This document shows, one piece after another, positions 20,735 through 30,840 of a stretch of DNA of 64,000 nt. The position numbers were made by a program, and so were the translations under genes. Numbering within the stretch: position 1 is the stretch's first letter; each line of letters opens with the position of its first letter. The stretch is from Ceratodon purpureus (Eukaryota > Streptophyta > Bryopsida > Pseudoditrichales > Ditrichaceae). The notes beneath the pieces are model-generated. The model did not search any database. It worked only from the letters and a program-made list of their open reading frames with translations, and had not been told where the DNA came from. The stretch lies in NCBI GenBank assembly GCA_014871385.1, contig CM026428.1:5539356-5603355 (forward strand), in the 5' to 3' direction.

Positions 20735-22423
20735 TCAGGCCGAGACGCAAGCTCCGAGTTCGAGTTTGAGAGTGAAGCACGTATCGTCGGCGGAGGGGCC
20801 GGCAAACTGAATGGGCCCGGGGCTCACAAAACTGTCTTCCACGGCCCACGCATCGCGAACTCTAGCGAATTCTCGGAACGGACCGCCGTCGAGCTCCACC
20901 ATCGCCTTCCTGATCACCGGCTTGTCACGCCCCGCGCGTCGCTCCAGGTCCATGAGCTCCGTCAGCGCCGTGCCGCCCACGACCCACTCCGCGGGCTTGT
21001 CCGTGAGGTTGGAGACGCTCGCGATAAGGCCTGTGTGGCCGAATCCCAGCAGCGCGCTCGCGGCGAACCCAAGCGCGTAGCAGTAGGTCGCGTCGAAGTT
21101 AGTGGGCATTCCGCAGCGGCCTTCGTAGCCGAAGAAGTGCGCCTGGCCTTTGAACTGGCCCGGGAAGGTGTCCTCGTGGCGGCGATGCGAGAGCTCCTCC
21201 TCCACCATGGAGATCAGCATCTTCTCGGTTTCGATTTTGGCCACTTGGACGTTGCCGTGGGGGTCGCGTTCCAGGAGGAGCTGGTCCTGGATGCTGGACG
21301 GAAGTGAGGCGAAGAGGGCGCGTGCCTGAGGCTTGAGTTTCGTCCTCCAGGCGCCGTGCGCGTCGGCGTCGCAGGCCTGGGTGGCGAGAAGGTCGTTGAG
21401 CTCGGCGATGAGGGTTTGGATCTCCGGGATGAAGTCGATGAGGCCCTCCGGGATCAGGAACACGCCGTAGTGTTTCCCTATGTGTGCGCGCTTGCAGATG
21501 ATGTCGGCGATGGTGTTTGTCACCTGGCGGAGCGTTTTCTTCTGGTGGTGAATCTCCTCGCCGATGATGGCCCCGTTCGGGTGCGTCTGGAAGGCGCACT
21601 CGAGGGTGATGTGGGAAGCCGCACGGCCCATCAGGCGGATGAAGTGGTAGTACTTCTGCGTCGACCGCGCGTCCACCATGATGTTGCCGATCATCTCCGA
21701 GTATATCTTACACGCCGTATCAAACCCGAAGCTGATCGGCACTTGTTTTGACTTTAAGTCACCGTCGATGGTTTTCGGACATCCCAGCACAGCCGTCTTG
21801 ATCTTCTTCTCTCTGAAATGCTCTGCCAGCATGGCGGCATTTGTGTTGGAATCATCCCCTCCGATCACCACCAATCCATCCAAGTCCAACGCCACCACCG
21901 TGTCCACGGCTTGCTGGAACTGCTCGGGCGTCTCGATCTTATCCCGCCCGCTGCCGATGATGTCAAACCCGCCTTGATTCCTGAACGGGTACAAGAGCCT
22001 GCTTGTTATCTCAACCCATTTGTTACGCATGATCCCAGCCGGGCCACCCTTGAATCCAAACAGCACGCTCCCTGGTGCGTTCTTCTCCAGGTAATCGAAC
22101 ATCCCAGCGATGACATTGTGACCCCCCGGCGCTTGCCCGCCGGATAACACTACCCCCACCTTCAGCTTCCGAGCTTCGTCGAAACATGCCCCTTCACAAG
22201 GTGCGAGGTGCACCGAAGGTTGCCCGAATGTGTGCGGGAAGAGCTTCTTGATATCCTCCGGATGGCCGGCTGATGTCGTTGGCGGCCCATTCTCGAGCCT
22301 GAAGTGGCCATTGAAAACTTTGGGCAAAGGAGGGGTGCGGTCGATTCTGTAAACTTGCACTGGGCTGTACACTGACAATTTCTTGTCATGTGTGTCAACT
22401 TGACGAGGATTCATCACAGTCAT
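20735..22423 (-). CDS. PFPB: Pyrophosphate--fructose-6-phosphate 1-phosphotransferase beta subunit (intronless)
   Basis: A 562-aa, single-exon gene starting at ATG 22423; Met4 is an alternative start. This is the catalytic beta subunit of plant PFP, which reversibly phosphorylates fructose 6-phosphate with pyrophosphate in the cytosol. Visible motifs are the first nucleotide/PPi-binding loop VVLSGGQAPGGHN (91-103), GGDDSNTN (188-195; the GGDD form marks PPi rather than ATP use), PKTIDGD (216-222; catalytic Asp), and MGRAASH (265-271), plus FFGYEGRCG near the C-terminus. Length and motifs fit full-length plant PFP-beta. Flowering-plant PFP-beta genes have many introns, so an uninterrupted gene is unusual and could be a retrocopy or a lineage-specific intron loss. 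Third positions are notably GC-rich. Confidence 0.96.
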   Translation of the reverse strand: MTVMNPRQVDTHDKKLSVYSPVQVYRIDRTPPLPKVFNGHFRLENGPPTTSAGHPEDIKKLFPHTFGQPSVHLAPCEGACFDEARKLKVGVVLSGGQAPGGHNVIAGMFDYLEKNAPGSVLFGFKGGPAGIMRNKWVEITSRLLYPFRNQGGFDIIGSGRDKIETPEQFQQAVDTVVALDLDGLVVIGGDDSNTNAAMLAEHFREKKIKTAVLGCPKTIDGDLKSKQVPISFGFDTACKIYSEMIGNIMVDARSTQKYYHFIRLMGRAASHITLECAFQTHPNGAIIGEEIHHQKKTLRQVTNTIADIICKRAHIGKHYGVFLIPEGLIDFIPEIQTLIAELNDLLATQACDADAHGAWRTKLKPQARALFASLPSSIQDQLLLERDPHGNVQVAKIETEKMLISMVEEELSHRRHEDTFPGQFKGQAHFFGYEGRCGMPTNFDATYCYALGFAASALLGFGHTGLIASVSNLTDKPAEWVVGGTALTELMDLERRAGRDKPVIRKAMVELDGGPFREFARVRDAWAVEDSFVSPGPIQFAGPSADDTCFTLKLELGACVSA

Positions 22424-25082
22424 GGAGAACGCCGAGCAGAAGCAAGAATTAGTCGATTATATGGTGAATCTTCGGGCGCATTTGGAGCTCATGTTGAGTC
22501 TAGAAGCTAGAGCCTCAGCACATCGCCATGGTTGCAGCATGGACCTCTTGATATTGATTCTACACACAGGCTCTCACAAAGATTACTCAATATGTGTCGT
22601 GTAACGAAATTGATGCTGCTCAATTTAAGTGCTGGATCATAAAGAGCGTAAATTGGCCTTAGTTCTGCAGGTAATGCAACGTCGTGCGAGGCACATAAGT
22701 TGAAATTGGGCACTGATTTAAGTTTTTGGCAGCGATTAGGGACTCTGTAAGACTTGGTGTAAGCTAAAGCAATCCAAAGCACTTGAAAGCGACGAGAGAA
22801 CTGACCGAACAATGGAATTGTAGGTATCTAAGCAACAATGCAAGATAATTAGAGGAACGTGAGCATGATCCTCGACAAGCTGAACACAAAAATTGCGATG
22901 AAAAATGACCATCAATTGCCGTATCAGTGCAAGAACAGGACAACGACGAGCTCCGGTGACCCTGAAGTGTGACATGCTAATGACCAGAATAATGAACTTC
23001 CAACGAAATTGGAACAAAGTATCGTGTTCAAGGACTTACCTCTCATGTCAAGTGCGGCCCACTTCTTGATCAATCGGCTCCTCTCATGTGCACTTCCAAG
23101 TGAATTCTGAGAGCAGGCGATTTAACAGATCATATCTTCGCACAAAATTCTCAACAAAATTCTAGAATGATCAATCTGCAGGACTTCGTCGCTGCATCTA
23201 GCATATGGAAGCATGCTCGACAACTTCATCAGAGGCACAGACAGGGTAGATATTGTGAGGTGACATATTCCTTGATGACCGTGATAATTGGAGAGGAACT
23301 TGCGTACATTGTTTCTTCGAGAGGAAAGGGAAGATACTTTTTTGTGGAGACTCTGTGTTTCCACTTGTGGATGACGCAGTAGATGATGCAAGCCTCCAGA
23401 GCCGGCAAGCAGCTTGCCATCACTGTCTGAGAATCCAATTTGTGTAAAGAATTGTAAAGGACAGGGACCAAGTGAATGCTAAATTTCATTATCAGATGCT
23501 CACACAGATAACACATAGGTTTATTCCATCCTGCCTCAAATGTAGTATGTTAATCAATTTTGTGTATCTGACAGTGATTTCATTGTAATATTCTACAGCA
23601 TGTACGATTAGGTACCGGGCATAAGATGAATCAAATAGATTGCAACTATTTTCCTTTTTGCTATATTTTACTGAAAATTAAAGGAATAACACTAATGTTC
23701 AAAGATTATAACCATTCTCTTTAAAGAATCTATGATGTTTCTTTAGATATTCCAGGTATTCATAAAATCACCTTGGGTTTTCAAGTGATACTATGAGTTT
23801 TGCTTTTTTGTATTATTATTTTTTTAATCCAAATAACTGTGAGGCATGGAAGAGCTTGGATGTTTTTTGTTGCTGGTTGGGTAAGAACTTGGTCTCTAAA
23901 CTCATGAAAAACTAATTTTACAATCATCTCTTCCTTGAAAAATAGTTTTCCTTAAGCTTCATGACCACTAGTTTAATTCAACTAGTTTTCTTCATAACCA
24001 CCAAGCTCTTCCATGTCTACTAGCCAATTAGAATGAGCAAATAAAATTATGTTGGATCAAAAACCATGGTATGTAAGTCAAATAATGGATGCCTTAACAA
24101 ATAATTCTGTTGTCACTCTATCAATTCAAATTCAGATGACTTGCAGGAGATTGTACAAGTCCATGAAGAAGAGTTCACACCTCAAAAAACATTACATGAT
24201 TTACAAAGATAGTACAATAGTAGCAATGTAACAACCCAATGAAATGGCACATGCTTCAAGTTGAATGCTGGAATGATTCTTCACAAGGAATGCAGTTTTC
24301 CTGCCATCTCAATGAGAATATAAATCTATCGTCAGTGCCTGCCGTGACCCGCATGGACCCTCTACACCTGAAGAACCCACACTCTGCTCCGAAATAGTCA
24401 GTAATGTACATATATAGCACATGCAAGAATAACCAGTTCTCCGGACTATTATTTTTAGAAGATTCTAGATTTTTGCCAGAGAGACATGTCGATGAATGCT
24501 AAGATTAAACTACAGGCCATTGTTCCACAGGAGCGTCTTTATCCAAAAAAAACGTCGGTAGACCTAATGGAGCTTTTTTAGCTAAGATCCCAGAATACAA
24601 GGTCCTAAATCTAAGGTCTGGCACAACAACAGCTTTCACCATGTGGGTACTAAAAATTAAATTGACACTCGACAGTGCACAGATCAGATGGTTTTAAAAA
24701 GAAGCAGATGACTATATTCAAATTAACTGAACTACTACTCACGTTGAGCCACAAATAGGCGGCTTTCGGATATCTTACAAGAGCATGCCTGATGCACACA
24801 ACAAGCCTCCGAAGCTTGCTTCCAATGGATTAGACTTATTAGCTCATGCAAATCATCAATTCAATCTCTCCGACAACCTCTTCTTGCCTCATCCCCTGGT
24901 AACGCAGTGGAAAGAACGGCATTTGAAAGTGTTGATCTCCAACTCTAGAGCGCAAGTACGAGGACTCAGGAGGGTCACACCATTTCAATCCCGGGCCCAA
25001 CCCGTCACTGAGAAAAAAGCACGAGCGAGTTAAGCCTGAGTCTATACTTTAATATTGGTGATTAGTACCAAGTTAACTCCTG
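22424..25082. other. Intergenic, no gene seen
   Basis: The proximal few hundred bases are the PFP-beta promoter side. The centre (23.5-24.7 kb) is AT-rich. The distal end contains the CDPK 3' UTR. Several short ORFs exist on both strands, but none has domain-like composition. Confidence 0.45.
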
Positions 25083-28000
25083 TCACTTGCGCGGCTGGTT
25101 GTGGTCAGTGTTAGTCCGGGATCCAAAACTGGCTTGATGTAGTAGCTTCTGGAACTCAGGTAGACTTATTCGGCCATCTCCGTCTGTATCAGCCTCGTCT
25201 AACAATGTGTCTACTGATCCCTTGAGCCCTGTTGCCTGTGTATTTGGCAGAACGTGGACAATCATTAAAAAAGGTAACCATGTACACGTAGAAAGTACGA
25301 AGCAGAAGCCACCTAGTAGTGAAACAACAATACAGTCAAATAGGAACCAATCACTGTACTTACGATCTTGAGCTCGTCAGCAGTGATGTAGCCATCACCA
25401 TCTACGTCAAACTTGGAAAACGCAGCTTTAGATCGGTGTTGCCATTTGGCAGAGTTGGTCTGTTCGAGTTGATGGACGTGGAGAGTTGCTGCAACGAACT
25501 CATCAAAGTCTACCATCCCATCCGCATTGGTATCCATCTGTGGATAAAAGGGTGTCAATCAGTATGAGAAAGACTGATCTTCCGCTTGGGTATTGAAGCT
25601 CGGCAGTGTTACACTACAAATTTCGCAATTCAAGTGGTTGCACGAGGTCTTACCGCTTGAAGAATCTCTAGCACCCGAGACTCCTTCACTGCCCAGGGCC
25701 TGTCCTTTTGAAGAGCCTGGTCCAATTGCCAAAAATCGAACATCAAATATGGAGAAAGACAATATTAATCAATACAACCAAACCACGTGAGGTCAGACCA
25801 AGCGATGGACTCCCTAATTCGAATCTTACATGTCTGATTTCTTCTAGAGTGATGGTGCCATTCCTATCAACATCCATTGCGTCAAACTGGTCACGCAAGT
25901 CGCGTATCTCCTCAGGCTCCAGAGTGCTTGCCAGTGCCTGCAAACCAGAATTCAAATAAAATTGCAAAGCCAAGAAACATGCAACCTTCAACTACACAAA
26001 CCTCACTTGGAAAACAGAAATGTAATATTGATGCCAAATTTAAGAAGGGAAGCGGTATGTTACCCTCAAAGCCAACTGCTTCAGACGTGAATACTTCACA
26101 AACTCTCGCATATTGGAGAGTACTGATATATCTAGAGGCATATCAGAAGCATCTCCTCCTTCCTTAACCCATGGATGAGCTGCACCCACAAACAACGCTC
26201 CTATCAGTCACTTGTAGGCAGTGCACTTTCATAAAGGTAAGCTCCAATCCTCGGAAAAGCATTGATCATTCGCGCCTTTTCTTCAACATTAAATTTAATC
26301 AGTAACACTTACTGACGCCAAACCAATGGCTGCATCCAAAGCAAATTAGCACAAGTAAAAGTGGCTTACATAGGGCTTGAGCGGCGGTTAGCCTCATATG
26401 TGGATCCTTAACCAACAATTTCTTCACAAAATCCTGAGCGCTGGAGGTAATTGAAGGCCATGGCTTGTCACGGAAGTCAGGTTTCTTCTTCAAAACCTAT
26501 TTAAATGCCAAGATGCAAGAAATTCAGATTTCTGCCCATATTCAGGAGCGAATTAATTTGCAGTCTAGAGTACTCGTACTCGTCATCCACAGACCTGATT
26601 TGGCAGCACAGGAGTATGTTCAATAAGCTGTAACCATTCACATTGTGTAACTACCTCATTGAAGATACCAGCTTCGGTTTTATCCCAGAATGGACGCCTT
26701 CCACACAATAAAATGTAGGTGATGACTCCGATGCTCCATACATCTGATTCAGGTCCCGATCTCCTATTCAAAACTTCAGGCGCCACGTAGTAAGCGCTCC
26801 CCACCACATCACGAAATCGTTTGCCTGTCACCACGACATGGTCAGAACAATGTACGAGTACAATTGTTTGCAGTACGAGTACGAGTACTCTAGACTGCAT
26901 ATTGGGGAAGATCAGAACCTTCTACAATATTGGGGAAGATCAGAACCTTCTACAATAGATTATTTAAGGCTTCAGAAATTTCTCTTCACAACGAATAGGC
27001 TCTGAACTTGAAATACACATCTCAAAATAAAACTCACATGCTTGGCGTTTCTACTGTATTAAATCGCGCTTCTACAAGGAAGCCCGGTTCTGATGTCTTG
27101 TGAGAAAACAGCTACTGAAATACTGAGGTCAAGCAACTCTTTGACAAGAGATGTTGAAAATAATTATGAATGTTTCTTTCCATGTAAATATACCTGGCTT
27201 GATGTAATCAGAAAGCCCAAAATCGGTCGCCTTCAGTGGCGAGTCTTCTTTGGTAGATTTAAACAAAAAATTCTGCATTGTCCCATGACCACATTTACAT
27301 CAGAACATTCTTAAAGTTCGAGTTAACGACAGATCGCAGTATCCATTCACAAATCAAGGTGTGATTGTTACAACTTGGTGGGTTTAATCAGCAGATCCGA
27401 TACCTCGGGTTTCATGTCGCGATGGACAACTCCATTCAAATGACATCGCGCAGCAACATTGAGCATTTGCCTCACTATTCTAGCAGCATCCTTTTCGGAA
27501 TACCGGCTGTCCTTCCTGCATAAAAAGGTTGATTTAAAGACAGAGATTACAAGGGTGATTCATATCTAAAACAGAACAAAATTCCTGACAGTATATGGAG
27601 TTTATATGAACTCCTGAAAACTACCTCACAGAATAACAAGCTTATAAAAAAGCTAACACTGTAAACTAACATGATGCTCCCTTGGGGAAAAGAAAACTAT
27701 TGAAACTTTCTTGCAACTATTGAAACAAATAGACAAAAATAGCACATGACCTTCAATTTTTTTAGTTTATTTCAGTGCAGCTTGACTTACTTGGCCAGAA
27801 TTCGATCAAGGAGTTCTCCTCCTTCACACAATCTGATCAAAAAACGGAACTCGACAATGTCAGCTTGAAGTAAACTGAAACTCGAGTGTATCTTTCTCGA
27901 CATGGAGATACTAGAGCTGGCCTGAGCAGCGAGAACACATATTCTAGAGCATGCAGCAATGAGCACTTAGAGCCAGAAAACTTTGCCATTAATGCTGATC

Positions 28001-29008
28001 GGTCTCATAACATCGTAACTCCACATTAACCGATGAAACCTATCAAGCCAAGAATTATCTGCTGCTATAAACCTAAAAGCAAGTACTCATCAAAACACAG
28101 CTCATATAAACTACAATAGGAAGCCGAATCAGCAGCAACAAATACTTACTCCATTACAATGTAGACCAGATCATCATCTTCAAAGGCAGCGTAAAATTGC
28201 ACGACATTCTCATGACCAGACAAAGTCCGTAAGATCTTCACTTCTCGCTTCACATCTTCCACAGAAATTGGAAGGGTCATCTGTATCAACACACCAAAAT
28301 AAATGTCATTCATGAGCTTCTCCCCATATTCTTCATTCCAGATTCACGAAAAAAAAGAGCAACCTAATATTCCATTCCTAAATTATGTCATTAAAAATTC
28401 CTGGATCTCCAACGAGAAGAACTACTCCTATGGCAATCACAGGCTCATGTAAGCCAAAAATATTCTTCACCCTGTTCCAAAACTGCGATTCCAGATAATT
28501 CATCGCTGATCAGAAGAAGATATAAAAACATATTCTGTGCTGAAACCATACGCTTTAAGGTCCAGTTTCCTGCGAACACCCATCCCGATCCACGATGCAA
28601 GAATTCCAGTACCTGCTTCTTCTCTATGCACTTGGCAGCGACCTTGTGGCCAGTGGTCTTCTCAGTGGCAACGTAAGTGTACCCGAACTGGCCATGCCCA
28701 AGCAGCTTCCCGAGCGTGTACTTCTCCTTGAAGTCCCGCTCGTACCCAAAGTTGGTGCGCTTCCCGAGAGGCTGCGAGTGACTCTGATTATTCTTCAGAT
28801 TCGTGGCCGTGATCCTGGACTGCTTCCGCTCCGTCGTCGGCTTCTTCGGCGGCTCTGGCTTCCTAGCACCCGCGTCCCGGTCGCGCCCCCCATTCGCAGC
28901 CCTCTTGGACACATCCTCCTTCGCCCTGCCGTTCTCTGCCCTCCGCGGACCCTGCTGCTGCGGCGGTCGATCCTCAACGACGGGGCTTTTGGAGCAACAA
29001 CCTCCCAT
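25083..29008 (-). CDS. Calcium-dependent protein kinase, subgroup IV (CPK16/18/28 type), 12 exons
   Basis: Exons (minus strand): 29008-28613, 28280-28150, 27832-27791, 27515-27404, 27272-27194, 26824-26655, 26496-26370, 26179-26064, 25937-25830, 25716-25654, 25537-25364, 25235-25083. All junctions are GT-AG and the frame closes at 556 aa. I chose MGGCCSK at 29008, not the upstream in-frame Met at 29035, because Gly2 and Cys4/Cys5 form an N-myristoylation/palmitoylation signal. The kinase domain runs from about 97 to 360: GHGQFG, Lys126, [20 protein letters not shown]. The autoinhibitory junction follows, then four EF-hand loops at 413-424, 450-461, 492-503 and 522-533, all with the Asp/Glu ligands. 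GKRTNFGY before the kinase and SGPESDVWS are typical of the CPK28 branch, which is linked to immune-receptor turnover and growth. An intronic 28-bp duplication lies at 26901-26956. Confidence 0.95.
26901..26956. repeat. Perfect 28-bp tandem duplication in a CDPK intron
   Basis: The unit ATTGGGGAAGATC...CTACAAT (28 bp) occurs twice head-to-tail without mismatch inside the intron between exons 5 and 6. It is a recent slippage or duplication event with no visible effect on the splice sites at 27193 and 26825. Confidence 0.9.
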
Positions 29009-29179
29009 CTTACACCCCTCCCGAAATCCCTCCAAAACCCAAACACCCCTCCCTGTCTAGATTCCCTACACTCCTACTCCCCCCTCCTCACACGCTCACT
29101 CCCCTCCGTCCTCGCCACGTGAAACTTACTCCAACCCCCGTACAGACACTCCCAACTCCCCCGATCCCCCATCTCCCCA

Positions 29180-29216
29180 CAACCCCACCCCACCCCACCC
29201 CACCCCACCCCCACAC
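29180..29216. promoter_or_regulatory. C4A tract (G4T on the CDPK sense strand), G-quadruplex candidate
   Basis: Six consecutive CCCC(C)A units lie 170-210 bp upstream of the CDPK start codon. On the CDPK sense strand this is GGGGT repeated about six times, enough for a stable intramolecular G-quadruplex in DNA or, if transcribed, in the 5' UTR. A CT-microsatellite (about 29,257-29,285) follows. Function is inferred from sequence alone. Confidence 0.6.
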
Positions 29217-29476
29217 TGCCCCCAAATTCACCAACCTCGCCCGGAATCCAATCAAAACCTCTCTCTCTCTCTCTATCTCTCGCTCTCTGCTCGAAACAAA
29301 AGCAGCCTTGCTTGCTTACAAGCGTCTCTACTGCTCGTTCGCCCGGCACGCGTTCACCATCTTCCAGCACTACGGTAGCCTACTACGGTACTCCCCCAAC
29401 AAAACCAGTGCCAGTACCGGTCGGAATGCAACACCCCCCGCCTCCACCGGAACCTCGCCCCCGCCATCGCCAACCC

Positions 29477-29869
29477 CCCACCAAAACCCGTCGCCACCTC
29501 CCAAACCCACCACCCTCTACCGAAGACGTATATCCATCCGCTAGAATCTACACAACCACCATTAGAATCCGTCGCTTGTGGGTACACCAACGCCTCCAGG
29601 TCCCACATGCACACCCTAAACCCGTCACTGCATACGAAATTACTATTCTCTATGCCAAAAGCAGATTTGAGTCCCTCAAATCTATACTTCGCATAGAGAA
29701 TAGTAATTTCGCGTGCAGTGGCGGGTTTAGGGTGTGCATGTGGGACCTGGAGGCGTTGGTGTACCCACAAGCGACGGATTCTAATGGTGGCTGCGTAGAT
29801 TCTGGCGGATGGATGTACGTTTGCGGTAGAGGATGGTAGGTTTTGGAGGTGGTAACGGGTTTGGGTGGG
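29477..29869. repeat. 194-bp-arm near-perfect palindrome (foldback)
   Basis: The left arm 29477-29670 and right arm 29676-29869 are reverse complements over the full 194 nt without gaps, with about 20 mismatches by my count, and a spacer of only 5 nt (GTCCC, 29671-29675). A core of about 65 bp (left about 29,560-29,624) has no mismatch. Most differences are transitions. It lies about 470 bp upstream of the CDPK start codon. Protein-like ORFs on both strands here resemble each other only because of the symmetry. A transcript in either direction would fold into a long hairpin. Confidence 0.95.
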
Positions 29870-30618
29870 AGGTGACGTGAGCGGGGGGGATGCCGACAGG
29901 CTTTATGCGGGGCCGTGTAGCGGGGGGCGTCTGGGGGGAGGGCGTCAGCCGTGACGAGGGGGCAGGGAACGTGGTGGACTTGCTGGTCCGGTTGGGGTTT
30001 GCTATGAGCCTGGGTTTGTGAGTTTGTGAGTCATGTTTCGGAATTCGAATGCGATGAGGTTTGACAGTGAAGTTGAGCAGCTACGATGTCACTGAGTAGA
30101 GTTATCGAAGGGGATGGGATGGGCTAGGATTGGGATGCTTGTCACTACGTCTGCGCAGACGTTGTTACTGGCACCTGCCTCGTGCGTGTAGGCTTCGAAG
30201 TGTGTCGAGCGAGAGTGAGTTTGTTGGGAAGTGCGATGGAGGAAAGTTATATTGCTTTCGACGCTTTGGTGACTCTGATGTGGATGTCGTATGTCATTGA
30301 GGAAAAGGAATGTATGTCAGAAGTAGGTATTGGTAGTAGGAATGATGCACTAAAGTTGCTTTTGTTGATGGAAATTAGAAGGTGTGCCTTGAATTTTTAT
30401 CCTGTGGCATATTCTAATTTAGATACTTATATTCTAGTTATTCCCATTAAGGCTCCTTAGCACTTGGCCTTTGCAAAGAATATGAATAAAAATTTTAACA
30501 TCTCCATAATTTTGAAGTAATATCTTCTTTTTAGGAAAGGTGTCTTCAATGAGGTTTAGAAAGATGTTGTCAATACTAGCCGGATTACGTAAAGGATTCA
30601 AGGAGATTTTTGACTGTA

Positions 30619-30690
30619 AAAAAGTTCATCTTATTTCTGATAATGTTCCTCGTGAAAAAGTTCATCTTGTATCTGATAATGTTCCTCAAC
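30619..30690. repeat. 36-bp direct repeat, two copies
   Basis: Two head-to-tail copies of a 36-bp unit (AAAAGTTCATCTT...CTGATAATGTTCCTC) differ at only a few positions. Because 36 is a multiple of three, the small ORF across it shows a repeated KVHL(I/V)SDNVP peptide. No family is recognised, so I treat it as non-coding. Confidence 0.75.
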
Positions 30691-30799
30691 GGACTAAAGT
30701 TTTTGAGCAGAGTAAAAAAAATTGTAGCATGATGTTGCGTTTCGTAACCACCATGTTTCACTGAACATTTTTCTATTTTAAAGTCGTCGTCCTTTACGC

Positions 30800-30840
30800 A
30801 GGATAAGCTCCTGAACTACCTTGGTGCAAGAGCTTATCCT
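30800..30840. repeat. 11-bp perfect inverted repeat (hairpin)
   Basis: AGGATAAGCTC (30800-30810) and GAGCTTATCCT (30830-30840) are perfect inverted copies separated by 19 nt. The flanking TTACG and CGTAA bases may extend the stem after a small bulge. No T-run or gene context suggests a terminator, and its function is unknown. Confidence 0.65.

Noticed and set aside
20811-22147. Long plus-strand ORFs opposite PFP-beta
   Set aside because: Antisense shadows of a GC-rich coding sequence; no motifs and no independent start context.
28445-28612. Extension of the CDPK first exon past [10 protein letters not shown]
   Set aside because: A GT donor follows codon 132 and the next exon resumes the kinase domain in phase, so the extension is intronic.
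29354-29839. Similar protein-like ORFs on both strands (HQRLQVPHAHPKP-type peptide)
   Set aside because: The similarity is a consequence of the palindrome; the peptides have no domain and the region is better explained as a foldback.
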